64,000 nt of DNA from Amycolatopsis camponoti (GTDB lineage Bacteria; Actinomycetota; Actinomycetes; Mycobacteriales; Pseudonocardiaceae): the NCBI RefSeq assembly GCF_902497555.1, contig NZ_CABVGP010000002.1:1934501-1998500 (forward strand), written 5' to 3'. The notes under the pieces are model-generated. The model was not told the origin of the DNA, ran no database searches, and saw only the letters and a list, made by a program, of their open reading frames with translations. This document shows positions 50,774 through 58,825 of this stretch, piece by piece. How positions within the stretch are numbered: position 1 is the first letter of the stretch; every line of letters begins with the position of its first letter. The position numbers and the translations under genes are program-made.

Positions 50774-51514
50774 TCAGACGATTCCGCCGTTGGTGCGCAG
50801 CACCTGGCCGTTGACCCAGCGGGCCGGGCCGGCGAGGAACGCGACGACCTCGGCGATGTCCTCGGGCTTGCCGAGGCGCTCGAGCGGCGGCTGCTTGGCC
50901 ATCCGGTCGACGGTCTCCTCGTCCTTGCCGTCGAGGAACAGTGCGGTCGCCGTCGGGCCCGGTGCCACGGTGTTCACGGTGATGTCGCGGCCGCGCAGCT
51001 CGCGCGCCAGGATCATGGTGATCGCCTCGACCGCGCCCTTGGTCGCGTTGTAGATCCCGTAGCCGGGCAGGTTCAGCCCGAGCACCGACGTCGAGGTGGT
51101 GATCACCGCGCCGCCGTCGCGCACCCGCTTCGCGGCCTGCTGGGCCACGGCGAAGGTGCCGCGGATGTTGGTGCGGTGCACCCGGTCGAGGACCTCGAAG
51201 TCGGTGTCGGCGATGGGGGTCGGCGGGTTCATCACGCCGGCCAGGTGGGCGACGACGTCCACGCCGCCGAACGTGGCCTCCGCGGTGTCGAACAGCTCCG
51301 CGACCGCGGCCGGGTCGGCCACGTCGGCGCGGACGGCGATCGCCCGCCCGCCCCGCTCGGTGATGGTGTCGACCGCGGCCTGAGCCTCTTTCTCGTTGCC
51401 GGCGTAGTTGACGACGACGGCCATGCCGTCGGCGGCCAGCCGCTCGGCGACCTGGCGGCCGATGCCGCGGGAGCCGCCGGTGACGATCGCGACGCGGGTT
51501 CCGGTGGTGGTCAT
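50774..51514 (-). CDS. SDR-family oxidoreductase, FabG-like
   Basis: 246 residues. TGGSRGIGRQ nucleotide loop, LAGV in place of NAG, catalytic Ser in ITTSTSVLG, Tyr-x3-Lys as YNATK, and the GRPEDIAEVVAFL-type helix (GKPEDIAEVVAFLAG). First gene of the two-SDR operon. GTTAYCG-type repeats in front of it suggest control by a TetR-family protein that is not encoded in view. Confidence 0.9.
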   Translation of the reverse strand: MTTTGTRVAIVTGGSRGIGRQVAERLAADGMAVVVNYAGNEKEAQAAVDTITERGGRAIAVRADVADPAAVAELFDTAEATFGGVDVVAHLAGVMNPPTPIADTDFEVLDRVHRTNIRGTFAVAQQAAKRVRDGGAVITTSTSVLGLNLPGYGIYNATKGAVEAITMILARELRGRDITVNTVAPGPTATALFLDGKDEETVDRMAKQPPLERLGKPEDIAEVVAFLAGPARWVNGQVLRTNGGIV

Positions 51515-51566
51515 GGTTTTCCTTCTTCCGGTCAGTGCGGTGGTGGTATCACCGTTTCCGTCGTTC

Positions 51567-51628
51567 TGTTACCGACGATAGCACTGAGATGGTAACGGCG
51601 CTAGTCATCTGGTGTTATCGTCGTTACA
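51567..51628. promoter_or_regulatory. Repeated GTTAYCGnCG operators before the SDR operon
   Basis: TGTTACCGACGATAGCA at 51567-51583, ATGGTAACGG (inverted) at about 51589-51598, and TGTTATCGTCGTTACA at 51613-51628 share a GTTA[C/T]CG half-site in both orientations. They lie in the 248-bp gap between the SDR operon and the plus-strand gene at 51763. Multiple half-sites are typical of a TetR-family operator region. The remaining part, 51629-51762, shows only the ribosome site AAGGAG near 51750. Confidence 0.5.
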
Positions 51629-51762
51629 CCCGTGGGTCGCGGTCGGCATCCGGCCGTATCCGCGCGGCCGGTCGGCCGAATCGCGGGTCAACACGGTTTC
51701 CGGCCCCGGTGGGCGGGAACTCCGGACGCGTCGGGGGCGACATCCGTTAAGGAGTTTGTGCA

Positions 51763-52461
51763 ATGCCCACATGGCTGATCGTCGTGATCGTCGTCGTGGC
51801 CATCGCGGTGCTCGGTGCCGTGATTTGGCTTGTGTCGCAAGAGATGCAGCGCAAGCGGCTGCAGCAGCGGTTCGGCCCGGAGTATGACCGGACGGTCGAG
51901 GAGAGCGAAAACCCGCGTGCCGCACAGCGTGAACTCGCCGAGCGCGAGCGCCGGCACAAGGAGCTCGACATCCGTCCGCTGTCGGCGTCGGCGCGGGAGC
52001 GCTACGCCCGGGAATGGACGCAGGTACAGGAAAAGTTCGTCGACGAGCCGTCCACCGCGGTCTCCGAAGCGGACCAGCTCCTCGTGGCGCTGATGGGTGA
52101 GCGCGGGTATCCCACCGAGGGGTACGAGCAGCAGGTGGCCGATCTTTCGGTGCGCCACGCCAAGACGCTCGAGCACTACCGTGCCGCGCACACCACGCAG
52201 CAGAAGCGCGACGGAGCGTCCACTGAGGACCTGCGCGACGCGATGGTGCGCTACCGCACCGTGTTCGAGGACCTGCTGACCGACGGCGCGGATGACGACC
52301 AGCACGGCCACCACGACCGCCGCAACGGGCACGACCACAACGGGCACGACCGTGACCGCGCCGACCGTCGCGACGACGACCGGCACGAGACCCACGAAAC
52401 CGGACAGGACGAACGCCAGGCGTCCGCGCAGCCGCGGACCGAGTGGAACGGAGGACGCTGA
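51763..52461 (+). CDS. Membrane-anchored protein with His/Asp-rich tail (paralogue pair, first)
   Basis: 232 residues. One transmembrane helix at about 4-25 (LIVVIVVVAIAVLGAVIWLV), a helical cytosolic domain at about 60-165 (ARERYAREWTQVQEKFVDEPSTAVSEADQLL in parts, then STEDLRDAMVRYRTVFEDLL), and a disordered tail of about 60 residues very rich in His, Asp and Arg (HGHHDRRNGHDHNGHDRD) that could bind metal. The helical domain is shared with the next gene. Function unknown. Confidence 0.82.
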   Translation: MPTWLIVVIVVVAIAVLGAVIWLVSQEMQRKRLQQRFGPEYDRTVEESENPRAAQRELAERERRHKELDIRPLSASARERYAREWTQVQEKFVDEPSTAVSEADQLLVALMGERGYPTEGYEQQVADLSVRHAKTLEHYRAAHTTQQKRDGASTEDLRDAMVRYRTVFEDLLTDGADDDQHGHHDRRNGHDHNGHDRDRADRRDDDRHETHETGQDERQASAQPRTEWNGGR

Positions 52462-52463
52462 CC

Positions 52464-53051
52464 ATGACCGAGCACCTGACCCGGCACAGCGCCGAACACG
52501 ACGACGACTTCACCGGACATGAGGACGGCCGCGAGCCGGACACCGCCGGAGTCCCCGGGGACCGGGCCGACTTCCGCGAACCGGGCGTCGACGAGGGCTA
52601 TGACGCCGATCGTGACGCCGATCGTGACACCGACCTCGACCGCGACGGCGACCAGAACCTGAGCACGGCCGACCTGGCTTCGGCGTCGGCCCAGCCCACC
52701 GCCGATGACGGCCACGCCGACGCCACGCCCGCCCAGTCGGGCGGCGACGTCGAGGCACCCGCGAAGTCGGGCGGTGACGTCGAGGCGCAGCCGCTGATCG
52801 ACGAGGACAAGGTCACCGGCTTCCGGGACCGCTGGCAGAACGTGCAGACCGGCTTCGTCGACGACCCGAAGCAGGCGGTGCACCAGGCCGACGAGCTGGT
52901 CGCGGCCGTGATCAGCGCGCTGGCCACCACGTTCGCCGAGCACAAGAGCGAGCTGGAAGGCCAGTGGCGGCAGGGCGAACCGGCCACCGAGGAGCTGCGG
53001 ATCGCGCTGCGCCGCTACCGCTCGTTCTTCGACCAGCTGCTGCCCCGGTAG
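52464..53051 (+). CDS. Acidic soluble protein (paralogue pair, second)
   Basis: 195 residues. A disordered acidic N-terminal half with repeats (DADRDADRDTDLDRDGD; two SGGDVEA units encoded 30 nt apart at 52735 and 52765) leads to a helical domain homologous to the preceding protein: FRDRWQNVQTGFVDDPKQAVHQADELV, ATEELRIALRRYRSFFDQLL. It has no membrane helix. ATG 52464 lies 2 nt after the upstream stop, with GGAGG at 52450-52454. The anchored and soluble forms probably work together, for example by pairing through the shared domain. Confidence 0.82.
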   Translation: MTEHLTRHSAEHDDDFTGHEDGREPDTAGVPGDRADFREPGVDEGYDADRDADRDTDLDRDGDQNLSTADLASASAQPTADDGHADATPAQSGGDVEAPAKSGGDVEAQPLIDEDKVTGFRDRWQNVQTGFVDDPKQAVHQADELVAAVISALATTFAEHKSELEGQWRQGEPATEELRIALRRYRSFFDQLLPR

Positions 53052-53122
53052 CCGGAACCGTTTGCCGGCGGGCATGATCGGGTAGCACGCCGGTGAACGG
53101 CTTCAGCAACGGGAGGCAGTCG

Positions 53123-53632
53123 ATGAACGTGGCCGATCTGCTCGTCGACGGTTTCGGCCGGGTCCGGGAGAACGTGCACGCGGCGGTGGAAGGTCTCACC
53201 GCCGAGCAGCTCCGGGCCCGGCTGGACGACGAGGCCAACTCGATCGCCTGGCTGGTGTGGCACCTGACCCGGGTCCAGGACGACCACGTCGCGGACGTGG
53301 CCGGGACCGAGCAGGTGTGGACCGGCCAGGACTGGCTTTCGCGGTTCGGTCTCCCGTTCCCGGCGGCCGACACCGGCTACGGGCACCGCCCGGCCGACGT
53401 CGAGGCCGTCCGGGTCGACCGGCCGGACCTGCTCACCGGCTACTACGACGCGGTGCACGAGCAGACCGTCCGCTACCTCGAGAACCTCGACGAGCCGGCG
53501 CTCGACCGGGTCGTCGACGAGGCATGGGACCCGCCGGTGACGCTGGGTGTGCGGCTGGTCAGCGTCCTCGACGACGACATCCAGCACGCCGGGCAGGCGA
53601 TGTTCGTCCGCGGAGTGCTGGAGCGCCGCTAG
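53123..53632 (+). CDS. DinB/DUF664-family putative thiol transferase
   Basis: 169 residues, four-helix DinB-like fold with three metal-ligand histidines visible in LVWHLTRVQDDHV and DDDIQHAGQAMFV. The fold group includes mycothiol- and bacillithiol-dependent transferases, so a thiol-dependent detoxification is plausible in an actinomycete. GGGAGG at 53111-53116 supports ATG 53123. Four bases overlap the end of soxR on the other strand. Confidence 0.83.
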   Translation: MNVADLLVDGFGRVRENVHAAVEGLTAEQLRARLDDEANSIAWLVWHLTRVQDDHVADVAGTEQVWTGQDWLSRFGLPFPAADTGYGHRPADVEAVRVDRPDLLTGYYDAVHEQTVRYLENLDEPALDRVVDEAWDPPVTLGVRLVSVLDDDIQHAGQAMFVRGVLERR

Positions 53633-54099
53633 TCTTCGTAGCCCTCCCCGCGGTGATCGGCCAGGCGCCGCGGGCCGGGCCCCTCGACGCCGAGCTGGTC
53701 GCCCGGGTTGGCGAGCCGGCACTTGGCCAGGGACATGCAGCCGCAGCCGATGCAGTCGGTGAGCTGGTCGCGCAGCTGTTCCATCTGACGGATCCGCGCG
53801 TTCAGGTCGTGCTGCCAGCACTGGGAGATCCGGGCCCAGTCGGCCCGGGTCGGGGTGCGGTCGTCGGGGAGCAGGGCGAGCACCTCCCGGATCGCCGACA
53901 GCGGCATGCCGACCCGCTGGGACATCCGGATGAAAGTCACCCGCCGCAGCGCGTCGCGGCAGTAGCGGCGCTGGTTGCCGGCGGTGCGGCGGCTGCGGAT
54001 GAGGCCTTCGTCTTCGTAGAACCGCAGGGCCGACGCGGGCACCCCGCTGCGCCGGGAGAGTTCGCCGACGGTGAGCTCGGGCAGTTTGGTGGTGACCAT
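53629..54099 (-). CDS. soxR: Redox-sensitive regulator SoxR
   Basis: 156 residues, MerR family. N-terminal helix-turn-helix LTVGELSRRSGVPASALRFYEDEGLI, long dimer helix, and the [2Fe-2S] ligands Cys116, Cys119, Cys121 and Cys127 in CIGCGCMSLAKC. In actinomycetes SoxR senses redox-active metabolites rather than superoxide and activates a few flavin or quinone reductases. Its box lies 30 bp upstream, shared with a divergent FMN reductase gene. ATG 54099 is preferred; an in-frame GTG at 54126 would fall next to the box. Confidence 0.94.
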   Translation of the reverse strand: MVTTKLPELTVGELSRRSGVPASALRFYEDEGLIRSRRTAGNQRRYCRDALRRVTFIRMSQRVGMPLSAIREVLALLPDDRTPTRADWARISQCWQHDLNARIRQMEQLRDQLTDCIGCGCMSLAKCRLANPGDQLGVEGPGPRRLADHRGEGYED

Positions 54100-54128
54100 G
54101 GTTTCCAGCCAATCACAGCCGGACACTT

Positions 54129-54150
54129 GACTTCAAGCGAGCTTGAGGTC
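54129..54150. promoter_or_regulatory. SoxR box
   Basis: CTTCAAGCGAGCTTGAGG (54131-54148) is a dyad of the known SoxR form; its outer GA and TC extend the symmetry. TTGACT at 54127-54132 can serve as -35, with TGATCC at 54151-54156 as -10: the long spacer is the mark of MerR-type activation of the FMN reductase gene. Confidence 0.85.
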
Positions 54151-54197
54151 TGATCCTGGCTCGGACGGCAACAACGCCGCTGTGCCAAGGAGGAAGT

Positions 54198-54791
54198 GTG
54201 TCCGAAGCTCCCGTGCGGGTCGCGGTGATCGTGGGAAGTGTCCGGGAAGGACGGTTCGGCCCGGTGGTGGCGGACTGGCTGGCCGGCGTCACGGGCGACC
54301 ACGGCGGGTTCGAGGTCGACGTCGTCGACCTCGCCGAGCCCGACCTCCCGATGGTGCTGCCGGCGTTCGGCGCGGTGCCACCGGCGGCGGTGGTCGCCGA
54401 GGTCGCGAAAGTGACGCCGCGGCTTCTCGCCGCCGATGCGTTCGTCGTGGTCACCCCGGAGTACAACCACAGTTATCCGGCCTCGCTGAAGAACGCGATC
54501 GACTGGCACCGCGCGGAGTGGACGGCCAAGCCGGTCGCGTTCGTCTCGTACGGCGGGATGTCGGGCGGCCTGCGCGCGGTCGAGCACCTGCGGGCGGTCT
54601 TCGCCGAGCTCCACGCGGTGACGATCCGCGACACGGTCAGCTTCCACGGCGCCCACGCCCGCTTCGGCGAGGACGGAACGCCGACCGACGCGGCGGCGGC
54701 GGTCGCGGCGAAGGCGATGCTCGACCAGCTGAGCTGGTGGGCCCGGTCGCTGGCGGAGGCCAGGACGGTCCGGCCGTACCCCGGAGCTTGA
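54198..54791 (+). CDS. NADPH-dependent FMN reductase, SoxR target
   Basis: 197 residues, flavodoxin-like NAD(P)H:FMN/quinone reductase. VRVAVIVGSVREGRFG is the phosphate loop for FMN and VVVTPEYNHSYPASLKNAIDW the ring-binding loop. Under the SoxR box with a MerR-type spacer, like the SoxR-controlled flavin reductase of Streptomyces coelicolor. It probably reduces quinones or other redox-cycling compounds. GTG 54198 follows AAGGAGG at 54187-54193. Confidence 0.92.
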   Translation: MSEAPVRVAVIVGSVREGRFGPVVADWLAGVTGDHGGFEVDVVDLAEPDLPMVLPAFGAVPPAAVVAEVAKVTPRLLAADAFVVVTPEYNHSYPASLKNAIDWHRAEWTAKPVAFVSYGGMSGGLRAVEHLRAVFAELHAVTIRDTVSFHGAHARFGEDGTPTDAAAAVAAKAMLDQLSWWARSLAEARTVRPYPGA

Positions 54792-54809
54792 CTTCAGGTC
54801 GGCTTGAAC
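54788..54809. promoter_or_regulatory. Degenerate second SoxR-box-like sequence
   Basis: Overlapping the FMN reductase stop, CTTGACTTCAGGTCGGCTTG follows the first box base for base except in the centre and last positions. The dyad is weaker. No gene follows on the plus strand before 54899, where the opposite gene ends. Confidence 0.4.
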
Positions 54810-54898
54810 GGGGCGCACCCCGGCCGGTCGGTTCTTCCGGGCCGTCCCGATCTTCGTCGCCTCGGCCACCGTGCCGGTCAGTCCACTGTAGACAGTGC

Positions 54899-55387
54899 TC
54901 AGAACGCCTGGCACGCCTGGTACGGCAGCTGGACGTCCGTCCCGACGAGGGCGATGGTGCCGTCGACCGAGTACCCGCCCTGCGCGGCCAGCGCCGCGAA
55001 CGCGGTGCAGACCAGCTGGTTGATCCCGGTGCCGGTGATCGGCTTCAGCGGGAACGCGAAGGTGATCGTCGCCTTCGGGCCGGGAGCCAGCTCGATCGGT
55101 CCGGTCCGGTACGGCAGGTTCGTCAAGTAGCCGTCGGCCGCCTCGTCGGTGCTCGGTCCGGCCAGCAGCATCGACAGCGCCGTTTCGACCCCCACGGTGG
55201 TACCGGTCGACCGCGTCACCGGGGCGACCCGTCCGTCGATGACGAAGTACAGGATCGCGTCGGTGCCGCGCCCGCTGCTGCCCGGGTTCCGCAGCGTCGG
55301 CGCCGGCCCGGCCGAGACGACACCGGTCGGCTTGACGCCGCACGCGCTCACCAGCAGCAGGACGACCAGGACGAAGAGCTTCTTCAC
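54899..55387 (-). CDS. GerMN-domain lipoprotein of the AfsQ-like system
   Basis: 162 residues. Lipobox VSAC with Cys16 (LFVLVVLLLVSACG), then a GerMN domain at about 45-160 (ILYFVIDGRVAPVTRSTG, LSMLLAGPSTDEAADGYLTNLP, INQLVCTAFAAL). It starts at the GTGA overlap with the kinase gene. A lipoprotein in this place is also found behind afsQ2 in Streptomyces; it may tune the sensor on the outer face. Stop at 54899. Confidence 0.87.
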   Translation of the reverse strand: MKKLFVLVVLLLVSACGVKPTGVVSAGPAPTLRNPGSSGRGTDAILYFVIDGRVAPVTRSTGTTVGVETALSMLLAGPSTDEAADGYLTNLPYRTGPIELAPGPKATITFAFPLKPITGTGINQLVCTAFAALAAQGGYSVDGTIALVGTDVQLPYQACQAF

Positions 55388-56814
55388 CGCGCCTCCACGA
55401 CCAGGGCCTGCCGGGGCAGGCGCACCTCGAAGCGGGCTCCCACACCGGTGTTGGCCGCGAGGATGTCGCCGCCGTGCAGCCGCGCGTTTTCGCGCGCGAT
55501 GGACAGCCCGAGCCCGCTGCCCTCCGACCGCGCCCGGGCCGTGTCCGCCTTGGCGAAGCGGTCGAAGATCCGGGGAAGCACTTCGTCCGGGATGCCCGGC
55601 CCGTGGTCGGTGACGGTCAGCACGACGTCGGCACCCTCCGCCCGCAGCACCACTTCGACCGGGGGCGCGCCGTGCCGCAGCGCGTTGCCGACCAGGTTCG
55701 CCACGACGATGTCCAGCCGCCGCCGGTCGAGCGCGGCCGTGATCCCGGCCGGCAGGTCGGCGACCACCGCGGAGTCTTCGGAACCGGGTTCCCACCCGCG
55801 CGCGGCGAGGCTGTCGGTGACCGCGGCCGCGACGTCCAGCTCCTCCCGGCGCAGCTCGGCCCGCCCGGCGTCGAACCGGGAGATCTCGATCAGGTCCTGC
55901 ACCAGCCGGGTCAGCCGTTTCGTCTCCGCCGACACCAGCCGCGCGGCGACCGCGGTGTCCGCGGGCAGCTGGCCGGCGTCCTCGTCGAGGACGTCGGTGA
56001 CGGCGTTCATCGCCGCCAGCGGCGTCCGCAGCTCGTGCGAGACGTCGGCGACGAACCGCCGCGCGTCGGCCTCCATCGAGCGCAGCGTGCCGACCGTGCG
56101 CTCCAGCTCCGCCGCGGTGTGGTTGAACGTCGTGACCAGCTGCGCGAGCTCGTCGGAGCCCTTGACCCGCAGCCGCACGTCGAGGCGGCCCCGGCCGAGC
56201 TGGTCGGCCGCGGTGTTCAGCGCGCGGACCGGCCGCAGCACCTGCCGCGCGGCCAGCAGGGCCACCCCCACCGCGAAGGGCAGCGCGAGCGCGGAGACCA
56301 GCCAGGCCTGGCGGGCCAGTTCGTCGATCGCGGCCTGCTGCTGGTCGAGCGATGTCCCCGCGAAGACCTCGAGGCCGCTCGGCGTGCCCGACGCCGTCTG
56401 CACCGGGATCCCGACGTAGAACTGCGGGAACCCCTGGGCGTCGACGCGCTGGAACTGGGTGTACGTGCTGTTCGCCACGGTCTGGCGCAGCTCGGCGGGC
56501 ACCTGTTCCAGCGACATGCCCGAAGTCGAGTGCAGGTTGTGGTAGACGACCAGCGCGCCGCTCGGCTTGAGCGCCGCCGCGAACGCGTCGAGCGTCGCTT
56601 GCGTCGGCGGCAGCGACACGGTCGGCAGGTACGCGACGATCTGGTCGCGCAGCTTCAGCATCGTCTGGTCCTGGATGCCCTTGAGGATGGCGTTGCGCGC
56701 GGAGACGTAACTCGCGCCGGCCGCGGCGGTGGCGCCGAGGATCATGATGACCGCGAAGGCGGCGACCAGCCGGGGCCTCAGCCCGGCGAGCCACGAGCGG
56801 ACCTGCCGGATCAC
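55384..56814 (-). CDS. afsQ2: Sensor histidine kinase, AfsQ2-like
   Basis: 476 residues. Transmembrane helices at about 17-37 and 168-190 enclose an extracytoplasmic sensor part of about 130 residues. HAMP at about 190-240, H-box with His260 in FVADVSHELRTPLAAM, N-box NLVGNALRHGAPP, G-boxes DHGPGIPDE and GSGLGLSIA. It phosphorylates the AfsQ1-like regulator, whose stop it overlaps (GTGA 56811-56814). The cue is unknown; in Streptomyces, AfsQ1/Q2 links nitrogen source to antibiotic production. Confidence 0.9.
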   Translation of the reverse strand: MIRQVRSWLAGLRPRLVAAFAVIMILGATAAAGASYVSARNAILKGIQDQTMLKLRDQIVAYLPTVSLPPTQATLDAFAAALKPSGALVVYHNLHSTSGMSLEQVPAELRQTVANSTYTQFQRVDAQGFPQFYVGIPVQTASGTPSGLEVFAGTSLDQQQAAIDELARQAWLVSALALPFAVGVALLAARQVLRPVRALNTAADQLGRGRLDVRLRVKGSDELAQLVTTFNHTAAELERTVGTLRSMEADARRFVADVSHELRTPLAAMNAVTDVLDEDAGQLPADTAVAARLVSAETKRLTRLVQDLIEISRFDAGRAELRREELDVAAAVTDSLAARGWEPGSEDSAVVADLPAGITAALDRRRLDIVVANLVGNALRHGAPPVEVVLRAEGADVVLTVTDHGPGIPDEVLPRIFDRFAKADTARARSEGSGLGLSIARENARLHGGDILAANTGVGARFEVRLPRQALVVEAR

Positions 56815-57512
56815 GACCGGCCGAACCGGTAGCCGAACCCCCGGACCGTCTGCACGTGTTCCGGCTTCGCCGGCACGTCTTCGATCTTCGCGCGCAGCCG
56901 CTGCACGCACGCGTCGACGAGCCGCGAGTCGCCGAGGTAGTCGTGGTCCCAGACGGAGGAGAGGATCTGCTGGCGGCTGAACACCTGCCCGGGTGTGCGC
57001 GAGAGCTCCAGCAGCAGCTTCAGCTCGGTCGGGGTCAGCGACACCGGTGCGCCGCGCTTGGTCACCTCGAGCGCGGCCCGGTCGATCACCAGGTCGCCGT
57101 GGCGTTCTTCGGGCGCCGACTGTTCACCAGGACGTTCGCCCGGCCGCTCGCTGACGGCCCGGCGCAGCACGGCCCGGATCCGCGCGTCCAGCACGCGGGG
57201 TTCGACCGGCTTGGCGACGTAGTCGTCCGCGCCCGCTTCGAGCCCGGCCACGACGTCGAAGTCGTCGCTGCGCGCGGTGAGCATGATGATCGGGATCGGT
57301 CCCGACGCGCGCATCCGGCGGCACGTCTCGAAGCCGTCCATCCCGGGCAGCATCAGGTCGAGCACGACGATGTCGGGATGCTGGTGCACGAGCACCTTGA
57401 TGCCGCGCTCACCCGACTCCGCGGTGTGCACCACGTGTCCCTGCCGGCGCAGGGCCAGTTGCAGTCCTTCCCGCACCGCCGCGTCGTCTTCCACCACCAG
57501 TACCTCGGCCAC
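56811..57512 (-). CDS. afsQ1: Response regulator, AfsQ1-like (OmpR family)
   Basis: 233 residues. Receiver with Asp52 (IVVLDLMLPGMDGFETCRRMR), the AfsQ1-typical LTARSDDFDVVAGLEAGADDYV and KPVEPRVLDARIRAVLRR, and an OmpR winged helix with LTPTELKLLLELSRTPGQVFSRQ and HDYLGDSRLVDACVQRLRAK. CseB and MtrA relatives lack this exact set. The GTG at 57512 has AATAAT 6 nt upstream, so the message may be leaderless. First gene of a three-gene operon. Confidence 0.9.
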   Translation of the reverse strand: MAEVLVVEDDAAVREGLQLALRRQGHVVHTAESGERGIKVLVHQHPDIVVLDLMLPGMDGFETCRRMRASGPIPIIMLTARSDDFDVVAGLEAGADDYVAKPVEPRVLDARIRAVLRRAVSERPGERPGEQSAPEERHGDLVIDRAALEVTKRGAPVSLTPTELKLLLELSRTPGQVFSRQQILSSVWDHDYLGDSRLVDACVQRLRAKIEDVPAKPEHVQTVRGFGYRFGRS

Positions 57513-57622
57513 GGCGCCATTATTCGGAAAAGCGCACGTCGTGGCGACCCGGGCCGATCTTGTAGCAAAACCATGACATCGCCCTGACGGGATCTCGAAA
57601 TGCCGGAGCCAGACTCGAAGAC

Positions 57623-58528
57623 ATGGCAGTGATCATCTCCGACGTACGCCCCGCCGCCCCGCCGGCCGGGCGCCACGCGCTCGTGACCCGGGCCGTGTCC
57701 CGCACCGCCGTGCTCGCGGCGAGCGCGGGCGGGTTCGCTCTCGCCTTCGTCGCGGCCTACCTGCTCTTCGTCCGCACGGAGGCCGGGCGCGGCGTCGAGA
57801 ACGGCGTCGTCCGCAGCGCCCAGTCCGCCGGGGCGACGGTCGAGTGGGCGGCCCCGCTCCGGGACACCGATCTGGTGGTCGTGCTCGGCGGCGTCGCGGT
57901 GCTGCTGGTGGTGATCGCCCTGGTGCGGCGCCGGTTCGCGCTCGGCGTGACGGCCCTGCTCATGCTCGCCGCGCCGCTGATGGTGGCGCAGCTGCTCAAG
58001 CTGTACGTCCTGGACCGCCCGAGCACGGGCGACCGGTTCGGTGTCGCGAGCCACAACAGCTTCCCCAGCGGGCACGTCAGCGCGGCGATGGCCGTCCTGG
58101 TCGCGCTCGCGATCGTGCTGCCACGCCGCTTCCGCCTGCAGGCCCTGATCGCCGGCGGGGTCGGCGTCGCCTGGGTCTCGGCCGCGGCCGTGGCGCTGGG
58201 CTGGCACCGGTTGAGCGACACCGTCGGCGGCTGTCTCCTGGTCGCCGCGGTCACCTGCGCCGGGGCGGCGGTGGTGTCCGCCCGCCGCCCCGACGGTGAC
58301 CGGGTGCCGCCGGTCCCGGTGCTCTGCGGCTTGCTGGCGCCGGTGGCGCTGGTGCTGGCCGGCTACCTGATCCTCGGGACGGCGACGTCCGGCGCCGCCC
58401 AGTTCGTCGCCGCGATGGTCCTCGCCGCGCTGTCGGCGATGGCGGTGGTGCTGCTGCTGGCCGCGCCATTGCGGCGGGTGGCGTTCGACCCGGCCGAAGC
58501 CCGGGTCCGGCGGCTCCGGCGCCGCTGA
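57623..58528 (+). CDS. PAP2-family membrane phosphatase
   Basis: 301 residues, about six or seven transmembrane helices. The PAP2 motifs are KLYVLDRPSTGD, NSFPSGHVSAAM and GWHRLSDTVGG, with the catalytic His pair and Arg/Asp in place. It removes phosphate from lipid phosphates such as undecaprenyl pyrophosphate or phosphatidic acid at the outer face. The C-terminal 90 residues add more helices without motif. It diverges from the AfsQ-like operon. Confidence 0.9.
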   Translation: MAVIISDVRPAAPPAGRHALVTRAVSRTAVLAASAGGFALAFVAAYLLFVRTEAGRGVENGVVRSAQSAGATVEWAAPLRDTDLVVVLGGVAVLLVVIALVRRRFALGVTALLMLAAPLMVAQLLKLYVLDRPSTGDRFGVASHNSFPSGHVSAAMAVLVALAIVLPRRFRLQALIAGGVGVAWVSAAAVALGWHRLSDTVGGCLLVAAVTCAGAAVVSARRPDGDRVPPVPVLCGLLAPVALVLAGYLILGTATSGAAQFVAAMVLAALSAMAVVLLLAAPLRRVAFDPAEARVRRLRRR

Positions 58529-58825
58529 CCGCCCCGGCGGGACCGGGAGTCCGTGTTATCGTTCGAAACGCCTGCCGGGATCGACAGCACATCGGGTGCC
58601 CGATTGCGGCGATGAAGGCATGGGCATCGCGTCCCGACCGGAGGTCGGCTCGAGAGAGTCGGCCTGCGTGTGAGATCCAGGATGAGATACCGACTGGTAC
58701 AGGGTAGGCGGTAACAGTCCCCTCATGGCGCCGGCGCTTGACCGGCCACTCGGGGGAGCGACACCGTCGAGTGCAGATCCGGTGCTTCCCCGGTCGTCCG
58801 TCATCGGCCGGGGACTACCCGGCGA
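58529..58825. other. 297-bp gap between convergent genes, no feature recognised
   Basis: The largest stretch without a gene. GC is lower than average in 58595-58715. I see short inverted repeats (GACCGG/CCGGTC types) and TACAGGGTAGG-like strings near 58696, but no tRNA, known riboswitch or convincing ORF (the longest clean start gives ten codons). Confidence 0.5.

Noticed and set aside
52300..52460. Simple-sequence look of the His/Asp-rich coding segment as a noncoding repeat
   Set aside because: It is in frame, ends at the correct stop 2 nt before the next gene, and codon use is normal.
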